Source: an uncultured Lachnospiraceae bacterium (GTDB lineage: Bacteria; Bacillota; Clostridia; Lachnospirales; Lachnospiraceae). From it: a stretch of 9,974 nucleotides of DNA. Made by a program: the position numbers and the translations under genes. How positions within the stretch are numbered: position 1 is the first letter of the stretch; each line of letters starts with the position of its first letter. This document shows positions 6,011 to 9,974 of this stretch, one piece after another. The notes under the pieces are model-generated. The model was not told the DNA's origin, did not search any database, and saw only the letters and a program-made list of their open reading frames with translations. Location: assembly GCA_958426095.1 (NCBI GenBank), contig CATZYB010000098.1, positions 1 through 9,974 on the forward strand, written 5' to 3'.

Positions 6011-7993
6011 TTACAGTAATCCGCCGATCTGAAGGAAGAGTGGCGCGAATACAAGGGCAACGATAGTCATCAATTTGATCAGGATGTTGATCGATGGTCC
6101 TGATGTATCTTTGAATGGATCGCCGACTGTATCGCCGACAACGGCTGCCTTGTGAGCTTCGCTTCCTTTGCCGCCGTGATGTCCGCCTTCGATATATTTC
6201 TTAGCGTTATCCCAAGCGCCGCCGGAGTTGGACATGAAGATGGCCATAAGAACACCGGTGATCAGGGCGCCTACTAAAAGACCGCCGAGGGCCTCAACGC
6301 CAAGAAGCACGCCAACGATGATCGGTACAAGAACAGCCATGATACCCGGTACATACATTTCTTTCAGGGAAGCCTGAGTAGAAATAGCGACACAGGTTGT
6401 GTAATCCGGACGGTCTGTACCTTTCAGGATGCCTGGTTTTTCACGGAACTGACGGCGAACCTCTTCGATCATCTTGTAAGCAGCCTTGGAAACGGATTCC
6501 ATAGTCAGAGCGGAGAAGAGGAAGGTCAATGTACCGCCGATGAATACACCGATAACAACACGGGCATCAAGAACGTTGATGGCACTTAAATTTACAGCTT
6601 CAGAGTAGGATACGAACAGTGCCAGCGCTGTTAAAGCGGCAGAACCGATAGCGAAACCTTTACCCATAGCGGCTGTTGTATTACCTACAGAGTCAAGTTT
6701 ATCTGTAATTTCACGAACAGATTCATCCAGACCGGACATTTCAGCAATACCTCCGGCATTATCTGCGATCGGACCGTAAGCGTCAATGGCAACAGTGATA
6801 CCTGTTGTGGACAGCATACCAACGGCTGCTAAAGCGATGCCGTAAAGGCCAACCAGTTCGTAAGAAATAAAGATACCAACACAGATCAATAAAATCGGAA
6901 CAACAGTGGACTGCATACCGACAGCGAGACCGCTGATAATGGTTGTTGCGGAACCTGTTTCAGACTGCTGAGCAATCTTTTTAACAAAACGATATTCATC
7001 GGAAGTATAGATTTCGGTAACAACACCGATCAATACACCGACAAGAAGTCCGGCGATAACGGCTAAAGCGATATTAAAGCTGCCGAACATCGTTCTGCTT
7101 AAAATGATCGTAATGATGATAACAATAGCTGTAGCGCCATATTCACCACGTTTCAGAGCTGCATGCGGATTCGTTGCATTACCGGCCTTAACAACAAAAG
7201 TACCGAGAATCGCAGCGACAACACCGCCGGCCGCCAGAAGTAATGGGAACAGGATACCTGTCTGTCCGTAGTAAGTTAAACCGAGGGTCATTGCGGAGAT
7301 AATGGAACCGACATAGGATTCAAAAAGGTCGGCGCCCATACCGGCAACGTCGCCAACGTTATCACCAACGTTATCGGCAATAACTGCAGGGTTTCTCGGG
7401 TCGTCTTCAGGGATTCCGGCTTCTACCTTACCAACAAGGTCAGCCCCGACGTCTGCAGCTTTTGTATAAATACCGCCGCCGACACGGGCAAACAGAGCGA
7501 TGGAAGAAGCGCCCAGGCTGAATCCGAAAAGGATGTCTGCGTTTCCGGTAAGTACATAAATGATACTGATACCGAAAAGACCAAGGCCGACAACGGCAAG
7601 TCCCATAACACTACCGCCGGAGAATGCAACAGAAAGAGCGGCATTCATACCGGAGTTCATGGCTGCGCTTGTCGTGCGGACATTTGCTTTTGTAGCAGCA
7701 CCCATGCCGAGATAACCGGCAAGAACCGAAAAAATACTGCCGACAAGGAAGCAGACAGCCGTCATCCAGTTGGACAGGCCAAGTCCGATGACAACAAACA
7801 TGACAACAACAAAGATCAGGAGCACTTTGTATTCTGACATAAGGAAGGCTCTCGCGCCTTCGGCAATGGCTCCTGCGATCTCCTTCATACGGTCATTTCC
7901 CGCGTCCTTTTTGCCGATGGATGCAGAAGTTGCAATGGCAAAAAGAAGGGCAAGGATTCCGATGACAGGAACGATCATAAGGAAGTTTTCCAT
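6011..7993 (-). CDS. hppA: Membrane-bound pyrophosphatase, K+-dependent, Na+-pump type
   Basis: 660 residues, the usual length for a bacterial membrane pyrophosphatase with about 16 TM helices. It couples hydrolysis of cytoplasmic pyrophosphate to ion export across the membrane. The active-site motifs are present: DVGADLVGKVE (181-191), the Asp-rich DNVGDNVGD (207-215), and the C-terminal GDTVGDPFKDTSGP (620-633). GNTTAAMGKG (437-446) carries Ala and Gly (A441, G444) at the positions that mark K+-dependent enzymes, where K+-independent H+ pumps have Lys and Thr. DLFESY has Glu at 225, equivalent to the Glu that marks Na+-transporting enzymes such as that of Thermotoga. Whether it also moves H+ cannot be decided here. 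The start at 7993 is chosen because GGGGG (8002-8006) lies 8 nt upstream; an in-frame ATG at 8038 would put 15 atypical residues before the first TM helix. It has its own promoter and converges on the exporter operon. Confidence 0.96.
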   Translation of the reverse strand: MENFLMIVPVIGILALLFAIATSASIGKKDAGNDRMKEIAGAIAEGARAFLMSEYKVLLIFVVVMFVVIGLGLSNWMTAVCFLVGSIFSVLAGYLGMGAATKANVRTTSAAMNSGMNAALSVAFSGGSVMGLAVVGLGLFGISIIYVLTGNADILFGFSLGASSIALFARVGGGIYTKAADVGADLVGKVEAGIPEDDPRNPAVIADNVGDNVGDVAGMGADLFESYVGSIISAMTLGLTYYGQTGILFPLLLAAGGVVAAILGTFVVKAGNATNPHAALKRGEYGATAIVIIITIILSRTMFGSFNIALAVIAGLLVGVLIGVVTEIYTSDEYRFVKKIAQQSETGSATTIISGLAVGMQSTVVPILLICVGIFISYELVGLYGIALAAVGMLSTTGITVAIDAYGPIADNAGGIAEMSGLDESVREITDKLDSVGNTTAAMGKGFAIGSAALTALALFVSYSEAVNLSAINVLDARVVIGVFIGGTLTFLFSALTMESVSKAAYKMIEEVRRQFREKPGILKGTDRPDYTTCVAISTQASLKEMYVPGIMAVLVPIIVGVLLGVEALGGLLVGALITGVLMAIFMSNSGGAWDNAKKYIEGGHHGGKGSEAHKAAVVGDTVGDPFKDTSGPSINILIKLMTIVALVFAPLFLQIGGLL

Positions 7994-8030
7994 AATAATT
8001 TCCCCCTTGCTAAAATATGAAATTGTTATA

Positions 8031-8047
8031 ATACCCAAAACGGGTAT
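8031..8047 (-). promoter_or_regulatory. Small inverted repeat at the predicted 5' end of the hppA mRNA
   Basis: ATACCC (8031-8036) and GGGTAT (8042-8047) form a perfect 6-bp stem with a 5-nt loop. The transcription start predicted from the promoter is near 8046, so the hairpin would sit at the very 5' end of the transcript. It could stabilise the mRNA or be an operator over the start site; neither is shown by the sequence alone. Confidence 0.4.
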
Positions 8048-8052
8048 AGTTT

Positions 8053-8081
8053 AGCATATCAGAAATCAGCAAAATTATCAA
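8053..8081 (-). promoter_or_regulatory. hppA: Predicted sigma-A promoter of hppA (extended -10)
   Basis: On the minus strand TTGATA (-35, 8076-8081) is followed after exactly 17 nt by TATGCT (-10, 8053-8058), preceded by TGA as an extended -10 element. It lies about 60 nt upstream of the hppA start codon and downstream of the flavin-protein gene, so hppA can be transcribed independently. Confidence 0.7.
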
Positions 8082-8102
8082 TAATTGTTAAAAATGTACC
8101 AG

Positions 8103-8144
8103 AAAAAAAACAAAAAAAACATTATTTACGGCCTTTGCCGGTAA
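8103..8144 (-). terminator. Possible weak terminator after the Nim-like gene
   Basis: On the minus strand a CGGC-AAAG-GCCG hairpin (8126-8144, extended by TTA/TAA across one bulged C) overlaps the end of the gene. It is followed, after a gap of about 6 nt, by two runs of eight T separated by one G (8119 to 8103). The T-tract is strong, but the stem is short and set back from it, so readthrough into hppA is possible. Confidence 0.4.
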
Positions 8145-8589
8145 CGAATTCAATTGATATTTCTACGATATCTGCCTCGGAAGCGGATTTTTCCATGTAT
8201 TTTTGGCCGGCTTCCACAAAATCTGACGAATATTTTTCAATAAGCTTCAGCAGCGGTTCTTTTTTCTCATCCTCCTTCAACAGCCGGGCCTGACCGAAAA
8301 GAACAGCGCTTTCGTATTTTGTGCTGAATTTGGCCGGGAGAAGTTCGGTCCGGCCCACAACGGTGAAGCAGACATTGGCATTATTTCGTATGTTTTCCAG
8401 CTTTAGGCCGGCATTTTTTGCACAGTGAAAATAGATATGCTCATTGAAATAAACGTAGTTTACCGGGACGCCGTAAGGTGTACCGTCTTCACAAACAGTG
8501 GATAAAATGCCGTATTCTCCCTGTTCAAGGACAGTGAGGGTGTCTTCAGGGCTCAATTGCCGGTCTTTGCGGCGCATTTCTTTCATCAT
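8122..8589 (-). CDS. Nim-like pyridoxamine 5'-phosphate oxidase-fold flavin protein
   Basis: 155 residues. The split-barrel flavin-binding fold is indicated by the order of blocks: MRRKDRQLS (5-13) at the N-terminus, GEYGILSTVCEDGTPYGVPV (24-43), IYFHCAKNAGLKLENIR (52-68), VCFTVVG (73-79), FSTKYESAVLFGQARLL (88-104) and the terminal VEISIEFVTGK (142-152). This matches the Nim/NimA-like branch of the PPOX superfamily, small FMN proteins usually acting as dimers. Some members reduce nitroimidazoles, but most have no known substrate, so resistance should not be assumed. The start at 8589 follows AGGAGG with 7 nt spacing; a longer frame back to 8655 would place that site inside the gene and overlap the promoter. 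An ATG immediately after it (8586) is a less well spaced alternative. It is likely monocistronic, with its own promoter. Confidence 0.88.
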   Translation of the reverse strand: MMKEMRRKDRQLSPEDTLTVLEQGEYGILSTVCEDGTPYGVPVNYVYFNEHIYFHCAKNAGLKLENIRNNANVCFTVVGRTELLPAKFSTKYESAVLFGQARLLKEDEKKEPLLKLIEKYSSDFVEAGQKYMEKSASEADIVEISIEFVTGKGRK

Positions 8590-8626
8590 AGTGTCTCCTC
8601 CTAATAATCTTTTGATGATAAAGTTA

Positions 8627-8655
8627 AATGTATCCCATATTTCAGCAGTTTTCAA
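8627..8655 (-). promoter_or_regulatory. Predicted promoter of the Nim-like gene
   Basis: On the minus strand TTGAAA (-35, 8650-8655) is followed by a 17-nt spacer and TACATT (-10, 8627-8632), which has four of six consensus bases. It lies about 38 nt before the chosen ATG at 8589. This supports the shorter gene start, since the longer frame would begin within the promoter. Confidence 0.5.
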
Positions 8656-8751
8656 GGCTCTGGCTAAAAAAATGTGAAAGAAGGGCGGGGAAATAAAATA
8701 ATAGTAGAAAAAATGAATATTTTATGATAGATTATTTATGAGGTGTTTAAA

Positions 8752-9465
8752 ATGAAAAACATGAAACGTATTTTATTAAAATTAAGCGGTGAGGCTCTTT
8801 CGGGGGAAAAAGGTTTTGGCTTTGACGAGGCCACATGCCTGGAGGTTGGACGTCAGGTGAAAGAGATTACCGATAAAGGCACACAGGTAGCGATCGTTAT
8901 CGGCGGCGGTAATTTTTGGAGAGGACGCAACAGCAGTAAGATCATTGAGCGGACAAAATCGGATCAGATCGGTATGCTTGGAACCGTGATGAACTGTATC
9001 TATGTTTCAGAGATTTTCCGTACACTGGGCATGGCTACAGAGGTATTTACGCCTTTTGTCTGCGGTGCGTTTACCGAACTGTTTTCAAAGGATAAGGCGA
9101 TGGCTGCACTTTCCGGAGGTAAAGTAGTTTTCTTTGCCGGAGGTACGGGACATCCGTATTTCTCAACGGATACAGGAACGACATTGAGGGCTATTGAGAT
9201 TGAGGCGGATGCGATTTTGCTGGCCAAGGCTATCGACGGCGTTTATGATAAAGACCCGAAGGTTTACCCGGATGCGGTGAAGTATGATGAGATCAGCATT
9301 CAGCAAGTAGTGGACCAGAGACTGCAGGTCGTTGACCTTACGGCGACGATCATGTGTCTTGAAAATCATATGCCGATGGTTGTTTTCGGGCTGAATGAGA
9401 AGAACAGCATTGTAGAAACTTTATATGGTGAGTTTAACGGCACTTATGTGACCGTGGATGAATGA
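8752..9465 (+). CDS. pyrH: UMP kinase
   Basis: 237 residues (family about 240) of the amino-acid-kinase fold, not the P-loop fold. It phosphorylates UMP to UDP with ATP in the cytoplasm, an essential step of pyrimidine nucleotide synthesis. Visible motifs are KRILLKLSGEAL (5-16, phosphate-binding Lys), IGGGNFWRGR (50-59), DQIGMLGTVMN (71-81), FFAGGTGHPYFSTDT (127-141), ILLAKAIDGVYDKDPK (155-170) and VFGLNEKNSI (211-220). GAGGTG (8740-8745) is 6 nt before the ATG at 8752. A GTG at 8743 overlaps that site, and the ATG at 8761 is too far from it. Two in-frame stops (TGA TAA) end the gene, and frr follows after 25 nt, the conserved bacterial order. Upstream is the divergent Nim-like gene rather than rpsB-tsf, so transcription must start in the preceding 160 nt. 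A TATGAT at 8723-8728 is a possible -10, without a convincing -35. Confidence 0.97.
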   Translation: MKNMKRILLKLSGEALSGEKGFGFDEATCLEVGRQVKEITDKGTQVAIVIGGGNFWRGRNSSKIIERTKSDQIGMLGTVMNCIYVSEIFRTLGMATEVFTPFVCGAFTELFSKDKAMAALSGGKVVFFAGGTGHPYFSTDTGTTLRAIEIEADAILLAKAIDGVYDKDPKVYPDAVKYDEISIQQVVDQRLQVVDLTATIMCLENHMPMVVFGLNEKNSIVETLYGEFNGTYVTVDE

Positions 9466-9490
9466 TAAATAATTTGGGAGGATTTCAGAC

Positions 9491-9974
9491 ATGGATGAAA
9501 GAATACAAGTTTATGAGACAAAGATGAAAAAAACATTGGAGAGCCTGGAGAGAGATTATATTTCCATCCGTGCCGGACGCGCAAATCCGCATGTTCTGGA
9601 CAAACTGGTGGTGGATTATTACGGAACACCGACACCGATTCAGCAGGTGGGAAATATCACTGTTCCGGAAGCGCGGGTTATTTTGATCCAGCCTTGGGAA
9701 TCTAAATTGATCAAAGCGATCGAAAAAGAGATCATGGCCTCGGATATCGGTATTACACCGAGCAACGATGGTAAAGCGATCCGCCTTGTGTTCCCTGAAC
9801 TTACCGAGGAACGCCGTAAAGAGCTTGCAAAAGATGTTAAGAAGAAAGGCGAGGCAGCAAAGGTTGCCGTTCGTAATATCCGCCGTGACGCCAATGATGC
9901 TTTAAAGAAATGGAGCAAGGCCAAAGAGATTTCCGAAGATGAAGCGGATGATCTGGAAAAAGCTGTTCAGAAGA
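9491..9974 (+). CDS. frr: Ribosome recycling factor (3' end beyond window)
   Basis: 161 residues are present of about 185; the frame is open to the window edge, so the C-terminal part of helix 3 is missing only because of the cut. The protein separates post-termination ribosomes from mRNA together with EF-G. Recognisable parts are the helical start with SIRAGRANPHVLDKL (25-39), the beta domain VDYYGTPTPIQQVGNITVPE (41-60), DIGITPSNDGKAIRLVFPEL (85-104) and ERRKELAKDVKKKGEAAKVA (107-126), and VRNIRRDAND (127-136), which includes the conserved Arg132. GGGAGG (9476-9481) lies 9 nt before the ATG. It is co-transcribed with pyrH. Confidence 0.97.
   Translation, partial: MDERIQVYETKMKKTLESLERDYISIRAGRANPHVLDKLVVDYYGTPTPIQQVGNITVPEARVILIQPWESKLIKAIEKEIMASDIGITPSNDGKAIRLVFPELTEERRKELAKDVKKKGEAAKVAVRNIRRDANDALKKWSKAKEISEDEADDLEKAVQK

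Noticed and set aside
9491..9974. frr as a truncated gene
   Set aside because: The frame is intact to the last base; the missing C-terminus is due to the window edge.

Overview
The window looks like ordinary chromosome of a low-to-moderate GC Gram-positive anaerobe, most likely a clostridial species of the Lachnospiraceae type. This is inferred from strong AGGAGG-type ribosome binding sites, a K+-dependent Na+-type membrane pyrophosphatase, a 'cytidylate kinase-like' protein and a Nim-type flavin protein. No phage, transposon, CRISPR, tRNA or rRNA feature is visible.

Region 1 (1-5996) is a regulated envelope/export locus. A TetR-family repressor gene, cut by the left edge, reads leftwards. 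Diverging from it across about 200 bp, which hold nested palindromes that look like an operator, is a tight four-gene operon. It encodes (i) a cytidylate-kinase-like P-loop protein, (ii) a 102-aa protein of unknown function, (iii) a 690-aa MMPL/RND-type exporter with the paired Asp-Tyr proton-relay motifs, and (iv) a 772-aa secreted protein dominated by two runs (15 and 16 units) of perfectly phased X-X-X-Leu-X-X-Gly heptads. Genes iii and iv overlap by 23 nt and are probably translationally coupled. The exporter and heptad protein probably form one machine, and the TetR protein probably senses its substrate or an inducer. The substrate cannot be read from the sequence. This is the most interesting part of the window. 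A strong hairpin between the convergent operon and pyrophosphatase gene can terminate both.

Region 2 (5997-8655), leftward: hppA, a K+-dependent membrane pyrophosphatase with Na+-pump-type residues. It has a good extended -10 promoter and a small hairpin at the predicted mRNA 5' end. Upstream, in the same direction, lies a Nim/PPOX-family flavin protein gene with its own promoter.

Region 3 (8656-9974), rightward: housekeeping pyrH (UMP kinase) followed 25 nt later by frr (ribosome recycling factor), which is cut by the right edge. This is a classical conserved pair.

Several start codons were moved inward from the longest possible reading frame because a clear ribosome binding site sits directly before the inner ATG (641, 1572, 7993, 8589 and 8752).
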